Made by a program: the position numbers and the translations under genes. From CAZEQK01 sp964514395 (lineage in GTDB: Bacteria; Bacillota; Bacilli; Tepidibacillales; Tepidibacillaceae): a stretch of DNA of 38,418 bases. Of this stretch, positions 1 through 8,142 are shown piece after piece; position 1 is the stretch's first letter, and every line of letters starts with the position of its first letter. The notes beneath the pieces were generated by a model. That model worked only from the letters and a program-made list of their open reading frames with translations. It did not search any database and was not told the DNA's origin. The stretch covers positions 1 through 38,418 of the forward strand of contig CAZEQK010000033.1 of the NCBI GenBank assembly GCA_964514395.1. The letters run 5' to 3'.

Positions 1-39
1 TACTGCTACCACGTTTTATACAAAGTGATTTTTTACGGT

Positions 40-275
40 GATTTCTTATAACGTTTAGCTATTCACGACGCAAGTGAGCTTACAGGTAAAGACTGAGCCT
101 TAGCTTAGGCTCGGGCTTTGCCGTCTCGGTTAGCGAACGATGTGTGTCGCTGAATTTGCTACCCCGAATTATCTACTGCGACCAAGGCGCTCTTCAAATT
201 GAGTTACTTCCCTGCACGCCGACGCGTGAACAGCATGTTATGCGTTGTAAAGGCGGTTGATATCCACATTTCTCC
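40..275. ncRNA. Candidate structured RNA, family and strand unknown
   Basis: This stretch is visibly richer in G+C than the AT-rich DNA around it and is packed with short inverted repeats: GAGCC/GGCTC near 106-123, AGCGA/TCGCT near 132-155, CACGC/GCGTG near 214-229 inside CTG/CAG, and GCAT/ATGC near 233-244. No reading frame of useful length covers it. Beyond it, TTGATATCC (near 257) and GGATATCAA (near 313) form a 9-bp inverted repeat that could close a larger fold. I do not recognise T-box, SAM, 6S, tmRNA, RNase P or SRP signatures. It may be a cis-regulatory RNA, a free ncRNA or the RNA end of a mobile element. The block may continue past the left edge. Confidence 0.4.
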
Positions 276-455
276 TTTATTCTGTTTATCCGTTTATTTG
301 ATTAACCTATGAGGATATCAATTTATAAGATTTCCGTAATGCTTATTATGATAGTATTTTTGAATTTTTTACTCAGTAGTTTCTCATATTTTATCAAACT
401 AGTACAAATAAATGTAAAAAATATGAAAAACTACGATACATAGAAATATTTTAAG

Positions 456-469
456 AGAACACACGTTCG
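456..469. promoter_or_regulatory. Possible LexA/DinR-like operator
   Basis: AGAACACACGTTCG contains GAAC-N4-GTTC, the core of the Bacillus SOS box. No open gene follows; the next feature is the hairpin series at 499-631. A match of this length can occur by chance. Confidence 0.25.
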
Positions 470-498
470 TTGTGGAGTAACAGCCGAAAATTAACCAG

Positions 499-527
499 CA
501 TAATGTTTGACACCTTTTTTCATTATG
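499..527 (+). other. Small hairpin CATAATG/CATTATG
   Basis: Seven-base arms (499-505 and 521-527) enclose 15 bases. It directly precedes the larger inverted repeat at 531-598 and the terminator at 602-631, so the three may belong to one short transcript. Confidence 0.35.
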
Positions 528-530
528 CTT

Positions 531-598
531 ACTATACTATCTAGGGGGATGCGTTACTAAAATATATTTTAATCCTCTTACCCCCTAGATAGTATAGT
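531..598. repeat. Perfect 18-bp inverted repeat with 32-bp loop
   Basis: The arms at 531-548 (ACTATACTATCTAGGGGG) and 581-598 are exact reverse complements. The loop is AT-rich and holds no gene. A terminator-like hairpin follows four bases later. It could be the body of a small structured RNA, or the paired ends of a minimal mobile element. Confidence 0.7.
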
Positions 599-601
599 TC
601 T

Positions 602-631
602 AACAAGCTTTCTAACTAAAGCTTGTTTTTA
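602..631 (+). terminator. Rho-independent terminator (plus strand)
   Basis: AACAAGCTT (602-610) and AAGCTTGTT (619-627) form a perfect 9-bp stem with an 8-base loop, followed by a T-rich stretch. There is no plus-strand protein gene upstream in the window, so it probably ends a non-coding transcript that includes the hairpins before it. Confidence 0.6.
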
Positions 632-656
632 ATTTTCTTGGTTCATCATCTATTCT

Positions 657-801
657 TCTAGTATCTTAAAATATTTTACCTTCTCAGCTAAAATTCAAAA
701 TTTCCTCTTTTCGTATTACAGGAGATCATTTCGATAATCCTACAGGACGGATTAACGATGTATATCGGAGAAATCTTATGAAAGCCTTTATTGCGCCATA
801 A
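657..801 (+). pseudogene. Possible C-terminal relic of an unknown gene
   Basis: An uninterrupted frame ends with TAA at 799-801 and reads like real protein over its last 30 residues (it includes GDHFDNPTGRINDVYRR). It has no start codon with a ribosome binding site, and stop codons lie upstream, so at most it is the tail of a lost gene. I do not recognise the family. A hairpin with arms CGGTAA/TTACCG follows at 824-854. The remaining bases to 969 are AT-rich and show nothing clear. Confidence 0.25.
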
Positions 802-969
802 CTAAGGTATTCGCGAACGATTTCGGTAAAACCTCATTTTTTGGGGGATTACCGTAGTGGTTCGGTAATTCTTCTTATATATGAAACTGAAAAATTTTTT
901 ATAATGTACTATCTTTTTAAATTTCGACTATGTTTGACATAATCCCTTCTAAAAAATGTAAAAATAATT

Positions 970-1197
970 ATAATATAAAACTGGAAATAATTAAAATCAT
1001 GATAAACTAAAAAAAGTGAAATCTCTGATTTTACCAATAGTTTAATACTCTAAATATTATTGAGTTATGTTAAGGTCATAGCGTACCAATAATATTTAGG
1101 GACGCACCAATAATTCTTAGGTACAGTCACAATTATTAAGGGACCCACACGATAACCCCGTTTTCTCCCAAACCGAATATATATTATGTTAACTAGA
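970..1197. repeat. Direct repeat copy A, with 21-bp-period units
   Basis: This segment aligns along its whole length with 7585-7793 in the same orientation, with scattered substitutions and one internal gap. It begins with an imperfect GTGAAATC hairpin that would act as a minus-strand terminator (poly-A on the plus strand). In the middle, three related 18-base units (1086-1103, 1107-1124, 1128-1144; core CAATAATnnTTAGGnAC) start exactly 21 bases apart. Arrays like this occur at protein-binding ends of transposons and at iteron origins. No transposase gene lies nearby. Confidence 0.75.
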
Positions 1198-1351
1198 GTG
1201 GGATAATAACTCTAGGTTTTTTTATTTAAAAAAATAAAATCCGCACAATTTACCTTGTAAAGATGGTATTTTAATATATATAAAAAATTACTGTCTTATT
1301 ATTCCAGCTATTAATAATTCCTATAATCGTCAAAACCCATAACATTACACA

Positions 1352-2209
1352 TTATCCTGCATTTAAAAATGCGAAAATACCATGTATATCCCATTCATCA
1401 GCATAATACCAATATTCATCTTCTTTATCAATTATGTGCATATGATTTTTGTAGACGTTCATTTCAATCTTTTCTCCAAAATAGTAAAAGACGAGTCGAT
1501 TTCTTAATTCTAGTGGTTCAGGTGGTTTTTTTGTTTCTTGTTTTTCTATTCTTAAAAATGTAGATACTGCGCCTTGTATGCGATATCTGGACAAATAAGC
1601 CACACCTTTATTGCTATTTTCGTAAGACATAAGTAAGCCAGAATCATACATTTTGGCTAATATAGGCTCATCAGGAATATAATCCGGTTTTTTGATAAAG
1701 GCTTTACCTAATAGATAGCTGTCAGGGCTGGATTGAAAGAAATACTCTTTGCCATCTTCACGGTTAACCTGAACGACACCGTTGTACAATATATTTAATG
1801 ATAGAATTTTATCCCCTGAATGAATATCATAATAACAAGAAGTTTCATCACCTTTGATTCCCCCCGGAAATGGATCGCTTTCAAGCTTGTGCATAACTAA
1901 TATCGAACGTAAAGCACTTACAATCGATGAGTCTTTGATTTCAACAGACTGTGGATCATCTTTATATTCTGAAACAATGACTTTATCTAATCCTCCTTCA
2001 AGAAATTCCTTGATTTCTTTCTCTACCGGATCATCTTCGATGATTTTGTTATTCGCATCTATAATTATATTTTGTAATTGATAATTTTCTTCATTTAATT
2101 TATTGAGTTGGGTTTCTAATAACTTTATTTCATCATTGGGATTTTTATCATTAGAACATCCTGCCAGTAGCAATACAATCAACAAAAAAAACATAAACCA
2201 CTTTTTCAT
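1352..2209 (-). CDS. Lipoprotein of unknown function
   Basis: A 285-residue predicted lipoprotein. It has a short basic start, a hydrophobic stretch and the lipobox LLAGC, with the lipidated Cys at about residue 18. A coiled-coil-prone, Asn/Glu-rich segment (about 25-60) follows, then a soluble region with no motif I recognise. An upstream GTG would add three residues, but the ATG at 2209 has GGGGTG at good spacing and gives a cleaner signal peptide. It starts 16 bases after the subtilase stop, so it is the last gene of a three-gene secretion operon. It would sit on the outer face of the cytoplasmic membrane. A role assisting or restraining the secreted protease is conceivable but is only inferred from position. 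Confidence 0.85.
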   Translation of the reverse strand: MKKWFMFFLLIVLLLAGCSNDKNPNDEIKLLETQLNKLNEENYQLQNIIIDANNKIIEDDPVEKEIKEFLEGGLDKVIVSEYKDDPQSVEIKDSSIVSALRSILVMHKLESDPFPGGIKGDETSCYYDIHSGDKILSLNILYNGVVQVNREDGKEYFFQSSPDSYLLGKAFIKKPDYIPDEPILAKMYDSGLLMSYENSNKGVAYLSRYRIQGAVSTFLRIEKQETKKPPEPLELRNRLVFYYFGEKIEMNVYKNHMHIIDKEDEYWYYADEWDIHGIFAFLNAG

Positions 2210-2225
2210 TTCTAACACCCCATTT

Positions 2226-3365
2226 TTATTTTAATACTAAATGTAAAAGGAACTCATTACCTGCCTTAATCTGAATCATTCCTCGCATCTCACTTTGTGT
2301 TGATTGGTAGATATAAGAATATAAACCTGGTTCAATACCCCATATCCGAAACATTCCTGCGGAATCTAATTCAACTTGTTTATTATCAATTAAAAAATAC
2401 CCATCTAATAAAGGATGCATGTCTGAATCAGTAACTTGGCCGTATATACCACCTTTCGTAAACTTATATATTTTCTCAGATTTTGATGGAATTCTATCTA
2501 TAAAGCCAAATCCGATTTTTGATGACCATCCTTCTATATTCTTATATACAGGAAAAGATAATAAATTTTGATAAATTTGTTTATTAGTTAAAGAAGGGTT
2601 TTCTGACCAATATTTACCTATTAATCCAGCCAAATAAGCAGATGCTTGTGAAGTACCATTCATTACATCCTGCTCTAAGCTAAATCCATACTTATTAACA
2701 TATACTTCAAAAGTTGGTAACGTAGAAAGAGATTCTTCTGGTGCTATATAGCTTATATGTCTCCCTGTATTAGAATATTTCCATAAACTTATTTTGCCAT
2801 TTTCATTGACGTTACCAGCTGAAACACCTATGGCATAAAGGTTTCCTGCTGGGTATGTTACTTTCACTGCCCCATAGTTTCCGGTAGCGGAAATGACAAT
2901 ACTGCCTTTATTCCAAGCATAAACGACTGATTTTGCTAATTCTTCATTGTAAAAAGGAGTTCCAAGACTAACGATTGTAATCTTAGCACCATGATCAACT
3001 GCCCAACGTATACCGTTTGCAGTATCCTCAACTTTTCCTTGCCCTTGCTCATTAAGTACTTTTAATGGGAGAAGTCGTACTTTATCATCTGATTGCTTAA
3101 TAATAATCCCAGCTACATGAGTACCATGCCCATTATCGTCCATTGGAGGTTTTTTATGGTTAATAAAATTATATCCTACTACTTTTTTATTTTCATTATA
3201 AAGTAGATAATCTTTCAGCTTAGGATGGGTTAAATCTATTCCTGAATCTAAAACCGCAACTATTATTTGATCTTTTGTATAAACTAAACTATCAACTTCT
3301 AAAAAAGCAGAGCTTGAGCTAAAAAACAGAAAAATAAGTAGCATCATTAAAAGTATTTTCCTCAT
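2226..3365 (-). CDS. Secreted subtilisin-like serine protease (S8) with C-terminal beta domain
   Basis: All members of the S8 catalytic site are visible: Asp40 in VLDSGID, His80 in NGHGTHVAG, oxyanion Asn163 in SATGN, and Ser239 in NGTSQAS. The last motif usually reads GTSMA/SxPH, so the Gln is atypical. A signal peptide (about 1-20) leads almost directly into the catalytic domain; the I9-type inhibitor propeptide of classical subtilisins is absent. Residues from about 305 to 379 (GIYGQVTDSD onward) look like a carboxypeptidase-regulatory or CnaB-like beta domain. The ATG has AAAGGAG seven bases upstream. It lies between the NlpC/P60-like gene and the lipoprotein gene on one strand, which suggests a cell-surface processing module. 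The substrate is unknown. Confidence 0.9.
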   Translation of the reverse strand: MRKILLMMLLIFLFFSSSSAFLEVDSLVYTKDQIIVAVLDSGIDLTHPKLKDYLLYNENKKVVGYNFINHKKPPMDDNGHGTHVAGIIIKQSDDKVRLLPLKVLNEQGQGKVEDTANGIRWAVDHGAKITIVSLGTPFYNEELAKSVVYAWNKGSIVISATGNYGAVKVTYPAGNLYAIGVSAGNVNENGKISLWKYSNTGRHISYIAPEESLSTLPTFEVYVNKYGFSLEQDVMNGTSQASAYLAGLIGKYWSENPSLTNKQIYQNLLSFPVYKNIEGWSSKIGFGFIDRIPSKSEKIYKFTKGGIYGQVTDSDMHPLLDGYFLIDNKQVELDSAGMFRIWGIEPGLYSYIYQSTQSEMRGMIQIKAGNEFLLHLVLK

Positions 3366-3392
3366 TTAGATACTCCTTTTAAATAGTAAGAA

Positions 3393-3414
3393 CCCAGGTA
3401 ATTAATTACCTGGG
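3393..3414. promoter_or_regulatory. Perfect 22-bp palindrome between operon genes
   Basis: A perfect palindrome centred between 3403 and 3404 lies in the 65-bp gap between the 671-residue gene and the subtilase gene. On the minus strand it is followed by GTTCTTACTATTT, which is not a clean T-run. It could be a weak terminator or attenuator that lowers protease expression, or a dimeric operator. Confidence 0.5.
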
Positions 3415-3430
3415 GTAATTTTTATATACA

Positions 3431-5446
3431 TTACCAACTTTTGGTAATTGTCATACTTGTATCAGAATATCCATAAACCATTATATAATAAGTAAAATCT
3501 GGTGATGCCGTCCAAGTAAAAGAATCACCTCCATAACTTGTAGCTTTCCCAATCAGATTAAATGAGGAATTATAAACGTATAAATCAGGATCACCATAAG
3601 ATGGAGTAACTGTTACTGTTACACTGGTACTTGTAATACCGTTATATGGAAATTTAAAATGTTGACCATAGCCTTTCATAGTATAATAAGAACCTGTACT
3701 AGTATATGCCACATCCCAATCATTTCCGCTTGCCTTACTCCACCATGTGTTATGTTCATAGCCGGAGAAATTTGACCAAGGACGGAAATACCGTTTTGCA
3801 CCTTGCATATTATCCCCTGAAACATTTGCTTTACCAACAGTAGATTCAACAGTGTAAACTCCAGTACCATCTAAAGCTCTATAATCATAATTGAAAACAT
3901 GACTAGAACTTACAAAAAAGTCCATTGGTTGCATCCCACTATATGAGCTGAATGTAACATTATTTCCCACTTGATCATAAACATTAATGCCATCGCTATT
4001 TAATTGACTCGTACCTGGTTTAGAGCTGCTAAAACTATATGTATCTGCAGCAGCACTAACGAAACCAGAACAATCAATGCCTGTTCCTTTTCCTCCATAA
4101 TATACTGGTCCAGCACCACTTGTATCACCAATTAATGGGCCTTTGTTAGAATAATACGTTAATGACGAAGAAAAGGTGGTCCAAGGAGAACCATCAGTTT
4201 TTGACCATAGGCTATCCCAACCGCCCCATAAATAAGGAATTCCTGTTGTTGAATGAGAAGAAGATGAGGATAATTGAGTAGGTCTAGGAGCATCTGAAGG
4301 ACGATATGTTCCATTATTTAGATAATCAAACTTACTCGGATCCCAATTCCATGTTAAATCAGCCATTTGATATGCTCGATCACGTGTTGCACTTCGAGAA
4401 TAAGGGTTGCCCACAAAAGTTCCATATGAGTTCATTCCCTTTTCTAGCATGTATTTTTGGACTGCATCTTCCCTTCTCTGTTCTAAATTGTTAACATAGC
4501 TATGGCTTAATTTTGTTTCATAAATCTTTACTTCTTTTTTTGAAGGAACAAGCAGATATACTTTTCCACTAGGTGTTATATCAACTGGACGGTATGGATA
4601 GGAAACCATTTCTTCAGTTGGATATTTCACTATACCTGTCATTTCACCTTTTTTGTTATAACGACGAATCGTTACTTCTGTAAGCACGACTGGAGACGGA
4701 TCAGCAAGTTCTTCCACAACAGCATAGATATTATTTGCTTGGTCATACGATGTGATAGTCACTGAACCAAAGGCTTGATTCATTTCAATAGGAATCTTTA
4801 CTTTGTCATCGTTTGAGGAAATCTCTCCTCTCTTCCAATCAATAAATGATCCTGAAAACCGCTGACCATTTGTGTTAGCAACTCCATTTTTATTAGATTT
4901 CTTTTCTAAATCTTCTAAAGTAAGCTTTTCTGGCATATTATCTAAAGAAATTTCATGATAATTAAGTGTCCATAACACAACATGCCCATTGCTGACTGCT
5001 AGTCGATGAACAAGAAGACTTCCCATACCTTCTGGTAAAGGATATTCCTTAACTATTTGACCTTCTAACGTTGTTTCATATACCACAGGGTCGCTGTCTA
5101 ATAGAAAGATATGATTTTTAAAAACAAGAATATCTAGAGGATTTGTAACAAAAGGAAGTGAAATAGTTTTTTGAACTTTGCCATCTTTGACAACGAGAAT
5201 TTGATTTTGAATACTGTCTAATACGTAAATATCCCCATTTGGTGAAACTGCTAAACTTTCTGGTCCTTGTGACGTAGAACCTTCAATTTCTGAAAGTACT
5301 TGAGCTTTTGCAATACCTTCCCCAACAGGAATAGAAGCAACCAATGTTAGGTTTGGATCGTTTTGAGGAAAAGCAAAAGCAACACCTGTAGTGATTAGGA
5401 CAAAAATCAAAATCAACGATAATAAATAAATTGTAAACTTTCTCAA
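3431..5446 (-). CDS. Secreted beta-propeller / NlpC-P60-like amidase with C-terminal PPC-like domain
   Basis: 671 residues. A signal peptide (about 1-26) is followed by NHL-like propeller repeats (about 30-310, with blocks such as SPNGDIYVLDS and TPSGKVYLLV). An NlpC/P60-like cysteine peptidase region follows: Cys459 in GIDCSGF, His516 in SSHVF and a polar third residue near 534. The last ~60 residues (GDPDLYVYN) resemble a bacterial pre-peptidase beta domain. The likely role is cutting or remodelling cell-wall peptide, with the propeller as a binding platform. The start is TTG, with AAGGAGGG six to seven bases before it. It is the first gene of the operon with the subtilase and lipoprotein. 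The peptidase call rests on motifs; the exact substrate is not visible. Confidence 0.8.
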   Translation of the reverse strand: MRKFTIYLLSLILIFVLITTGVAFAFPQNDPNLTLVASIPVGEGIAKAQVLSEIEGSTSQGPESLAVSPNGDIYVLDSIQNQILVVKDGKVQKTISLPFVTNPLDILVFKNHIFLLDSDPVVYETTLEGQIVKEYPLPEGMGSLLVHRLAVSNGHVVLWTLNYHEISLDNMPEKLTLEDLEKKSNKNGVANTNGQRFSGSFIDWKRGEISSNDDKVKIPIEMNQAFGSVTITSYDQANNIYAVVEELADPSPVVLTEVTIRRYNKKGEMTGIVKYPTEEMVSYPYRPVDITPSGKVYLLVPSKKEVKIYETKLSHSYVNNLEQRREDAVQKYMLEKGMNSYGTFVGNPYSRSATRDRAYQMADLTWNWDPSKFDYLNNGTYRPSDAPRPTQLSSSSSHSTTGIPYLWGGWDSLWSKTDGSPWTTFSSSLTYYSNKGPLIGDTSGAGPVYYGGKGTGIDCSGFVSAAADTYSFSSSKPGTSQLNSDGINVYDQVGNNVTFSSYSGMQPMDFFVSSSHVFNYDYRALDGTGVYTVESTVGKANVSGDNMQGAKRYFRPWSNFSGYEHNTWWSKASGNDWDVAYTSTGSYYTMKGYGQHFKFPYNGITSTSVTVTVTPSYGDPDLYVYNSSFNLIGKATSYGGDSFTWTASPDFTYYIMVYGYSDTSMTITKSW

Positions 5447-5839
5447 TTAATGCCCTCCTTAAATTAACATTTTTTGTATATTTCTTAGTTGATTATATAT
5501 GATTTCACATGTAAGATGTTGTCATAATCTGTAATCTATAAAAATATTTTTATTATATGAAAAGACGATAAAAATTACTGTTAATTCAGACACTAAATAT
5601 GGGAAACTATTAACAATAATATGATTTTCGTTACATAAATTTTTATATAACGACTCAAGTATCTTGGTGTAGGTTATGTCAATAATGATAACTATACCCC
5701 TTATAGATTCTCCATTCCTTAGGTGATGTGTTTTTTACAAACATTATTTTCCCATGAATTTCACTTTTTTCATTTATAAAATGTTGAAGCGCTTTTAAAA
5801 TCAGGTTAAATTAATTAATATTAACTAATATTTCATAAG
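5447..5839. other. Upstream region of the secretion operon, no gene seen
   Basis: AT-rich DNA upstream of the minus-strand operon. A TATAAT-like sequence occurs near 5495-5500 on the minus strand, but I could not pair it with a well-spaced -35. No credible reading frame. Confidence 0.5.
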
Positions 5840-5883
5840 AAAAAGCCAGATAACTTTAGTAATAGTAATTCTGGCTTTTTTTA
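5840..5883. terminator. Bidirectional Rho-independent terminator
   Basis: AAAAAGCCAGA (5840-5850) and TCTGGCTTTTT (5870-5880) form an 11-bp stem with A and T tracts on both sides. On the minus strand it can end transcripts coming from the Cys-rich genes at 6284-6719. Confidence 0.8.
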
Positions 5884-6283
5884 CTATATTTGCGTACGAA
5901 ATCCGCGTTTTGTTGGCGATACCCCTTTAACGTATTGATAATACAATGTTACGTTCAATAATTACTTGTGACGGTAAATAATCTATGGAGACGGCCTGAT
6001 AATATATAATCTTAGCTTAATTTGTCGAGGAAAAATTCATAAAATCAGTACTTTGTTGGATTTTGCGATGTCATTGGAAATAATGTATTCATCTCTATTA
6101 TTACTTATCGATCATTCTATTTTCTCCTCTGGAAACTCTTTCAAGTACTCTCATATATCTAGTATAGTCGAAGATTTATTACCTTATGATACACAGCAAT
6201 CATATCTGCCCATAATTGTACTTAGGTAATAGAATTGAAATCAATACTTTTGAAAGTTTATTTACGTCAATAAGAGTTTAATT
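5884..6283. other. Gap with possible short gene relics
   Basis: No intact gene. On the minus strand two short stretches read like coding sequence in broken frames: one ends near 5930 (contains IDYLPSQVIIERNIVLSIR), the other near 6120 (contains EYLKEFPEEKIE). Both are interrupted by stops, lack ribosome binding sites and are too short to classify. Confidence 0.25.
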
Positions 6284-6493
6284 TTATCCTTGAAAAACAG
6301 GTGGCCCAAGTGAATTCCAATACATATTCCCAGTTGAATCTCGTTCACAGCGTAACGTATTAACAACGACAACGATTTTATCGCCTTCTTTAAATGTTTG
6401 TCCGCCCCAAAAACAAACGTCACAGCAACCACGCAGTTTATAAAGTAATGGATAAGACAGAAACAGATAATAACCATATGATTGAATATACAT
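6284..6493 (-). CDS. Small Cys-rich protein, module type GCCxVC
   Basis: 69 residues. A Tyr-rich N terminus (MYIQSYGYYLF) precedes one Cys module: GCCDVC, G(x2)F(x2)GD, LRC, then GNMYWNSL. It is a clear paralogue of the next gene upstream. A longer start at 6502 exists, but AGAAAGGA lies nine bases before the MYI start, and the paralogue has the same spacing and the same ATG-TAT start. The module resembles the DUF1496 or von Willebrand C type of short Cys-rich fold; that is my reading of the pattern. Tyr-rich plus Cys-rich small proteins are common in spore coats, so a coat or surface role is possible but not shown. Confidence 0.7.
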   Translation of the reverse strand: MYIQSYGYYLFLSYPLLYKLRGCCDVCFWGGQTFKEGDKIVVVVNTLRCERDSTGNMYWNSLGPPVFQG

Positions 6494-6512
6494 AGTTTTC
6501 ATTCCTTTCTCG

Positions 6513-6719
6513 TTACTTTGAAAGATTATCCCAAACCATTTTTCCTTGAGAATTCTCTATACAGCGTAGTAAATCTTTACCAACAGTAATTAATGCTCCC
6601 CTTGTATACTTTATTCCTTCATATATACACACCTTGCAGCAACCAGATCGTTGATAAGAATATGGATAGAGTTCTCTTGGTCGCATAGGAATTGGATAAT
6701 AATAGTAATATTGATACAT
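6513..6719 (-). CDS. Small Cys-rich protein, paralogue of its neighbour
   Basis: 68 residues. The N terminus is very Tyr/Pro-rich (MYQYYYYYPIPMRP). The Cys module then reads GCCKVC, G(x2)Y(x2)GA, LRC, GKMVWDNL and aligns with the 6284-6493 product throughout. Two ATGs lie further upstream, the first at 6728, but AAAGGA abuts it, while the MYQ start has nine-base spacing as in the paralogue. It is followed after 19 bases by the second paralogue, so the two form a duplicated pair that is probably co-transcribed. The promoter should lie in 6720-6906, shared with the divergent gene at 6907. Confidence 0.7.
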   Translation of the reverse strand: MYQYYYYYPIPMRPRELYPYSYQRSGCCKVCIYEGIKYTRGALITVGKDLLRCIENSQGKMVWDNLSK

Positions 6720-6906
6720 CGCCATCATTCCTTTCTGTTTTGTACACGATATACTATTCTCCGTTTAAGAAGAAGTAAATTTGTCCATGTGAAAAGGCCA
6801 AATAATTAAAGAAAAGTTTAGAAGTATAGCCTATTTAGGAATAGCAAAAGCACCTATATACAAATTAGCCATATCTTATATTGACAAATTTTTTAGGAGT
6901 GAAAAA

Positions 6907-7323
6907 ATGAGATACTTCTACAGAAATACAGTTCCTTGTGGATACCTAAATTATTATAGAGGACCATTTCCTATACACAGCAATGTAAATCGCAATTGGA
7001 TTTTTGGTAGTTATACTTTTAACAACAGTAGTACAATTCCTTTTGCGAGTAATTTAAATACTTTCCCAACTAAATCAAGAGGAACTTGTCTTTACGCAGG
7101 TCAAACATACAATGATGGTTCATTAGTTGTTGTTGCTCCTGAATGTGATTTTTGTCAAATATGTAATAATGGAGAATGGGTAGGTGTAGACTGTACAGAA
7201 AGAACACGTGGAACATGCTTATACGGAGGCCTAACGTATCATAATGGAGCAAAAATCTCGCTTGGCAATTGCCAATGCCTAGAATGTAACAATGGTAACT
7301 GGGTTAAAAAATCGTGTAAATAA
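6907..7323 (+). CDS. Cys-rich protein with two tandem modules
   Basis: 138 residues. An N-terminal Tyr/Asn-rich segment (about 1-57) is followed by two copies of one module: RGTCLYAGQTYNDG to VDC (about 58-95) and RGTCLYGGLTYHNG to KSC (about 100-137). Each has C(x)Y(x)G(x2)Y(x2)G, a CxxC pair, then NG(x)W and a final Cys. The first half of each module matches the minus-strand neighbours (G(x2)Y(x2)G and Cys). TAGGAG lies eight bases before the ATG. No signal peptide is visible, which fits cytoplasmic assembly (for example onto a spore) better than Sec export. Function unknown. Confidence 0.75.
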   Translation: MRYFYRNTVPCGYLNYYRGPFPIHSNVNRNWIFGSYTFNNSSTIPFASNLNTFPTKSRGTCLYAGQTYNDGSLVVVAPECDFCQICNNGEWVGVDCTERTRGTCLYGGLTYHNGAKISLGNCQCLECNNGNWVKKSCK

Positions 7324-7336
7324 GTAACTCAAAGAT

Positions 7337-7368
7337 GGCGATTGCTAGATAAGTAATCGCCTTTTTTT
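7337..7368 (+). terminator. Rho-independent terminator
   Basis: GGCGATT (7337-7343) pairs with AATCGCC (7355-7361) and is followed by seven T. It ends the plus-strand Cys-rich gene, whose stop is 14 bases upstream. Confidence 0.9.
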
Positions 7369-7584
7369 ATCTTTAGCTAATTATCTTTAAAAGTCCATAT
7401 AATCTTTATTTTTTATAAATAAAGTATTTTTATTGAATTATGGGAAACAAAATTAATAGAATATTAATATTCTATTATAGTCGTAAATTTTTACACTACA
7501 TACTTGATCCCCCTTGTAACTGCTAGACTAAAAATGATATTTATTATGATGACTTTCTTAATTTAAGGTTTAGCACATTTATAT

Positions 7585-7793
7585 ATAATAATTAAATTGG
7601 AAATATTTAAATCGTGATGTTTAAACTAAAAAAAGTGAAATCTCAGATTTCACCAATGGTTTATCACTCTAGATATTATTGAGTTATGTTAAGGTCTCAG
7701 CGTACTAATAATATTTAGGGACGTACAATAATTATAGGACCCACCCTATAACTCCGATATTATCCAAACCGAATATATGTTATGTAAACTAGA
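7585..7793. repeat. Direct repeat copy B
   Basis: Same orientation as copy A (970-1197). It begins with a perfect GTGAAATC/GATTTCAC hairpin (a minus-strand terminator shape), then the shared GAGTTATGTTAAGGTC block, then two of the repeat units (7705-7722 and about 7725-7740), and ends with CAAACCGAATATATGTTATG. Relative to copy A about 20 bases, one unit, are missing. The flanks 7369-7584 and 7794-8010 are AT-rich and hold no gene I can see. Confidence 0.75.
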
Positions 7794-8008
7794 ACAGAAA
7801 ATTATAAGGACGGAAACATAAATTATTGGTATCCTCCTTTGTAGTTATATGCCGTCTCCTATAGTTATTGTATAGGTCATCTTCTGAATTTTAAATAAGT
7901 AGATTTTGATAACATAAATAAATATGTTTTGTCCAAATAAACATCTATTTAATTGTGAATGCAATATCGTATCTGACTTTCAACTAGATTGCCCCCATTC
8001 TAACCGTA

Positions 8009-8037
8009 CAAAAAAAGCCATCCTGATGGGATGACTT
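8009..8037 (-). terminator. Rho-independent terminator of the methyltransferase gene
   Basis: On the minus strand AAGTCATCC and GGATGGCTT pair around a CATCA loop (one mismatch), then seven T. It lies about 105 bases past the methyltransferase stop. Confidence 0.75.
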
Positions 8038-8142
8038 AAAAATATATTTAGTTATTTTTATACTTTGCTTCTTTTTTACTGCTTAATTTGACAGATGTCA
8101 CTTACACAAGTTTACTTTTAATTTTAATGAAGTTATTTTAAA

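Noticed and set aside
40..275. tmRNA, RNase P RNA, SRP RNA, T-box or SAM riboswitch
   Set aside because: None of the conserved cores of these RNAs that I know is present on either strand.
6262..6477. 71-codon frame on the minus strand overlapping the small Cys-rich gene
   Set aside because: It lacks a ribosome binding site and has no similarity to the paralogue, whereas the 6284-6493 frame aligns with it throughout.
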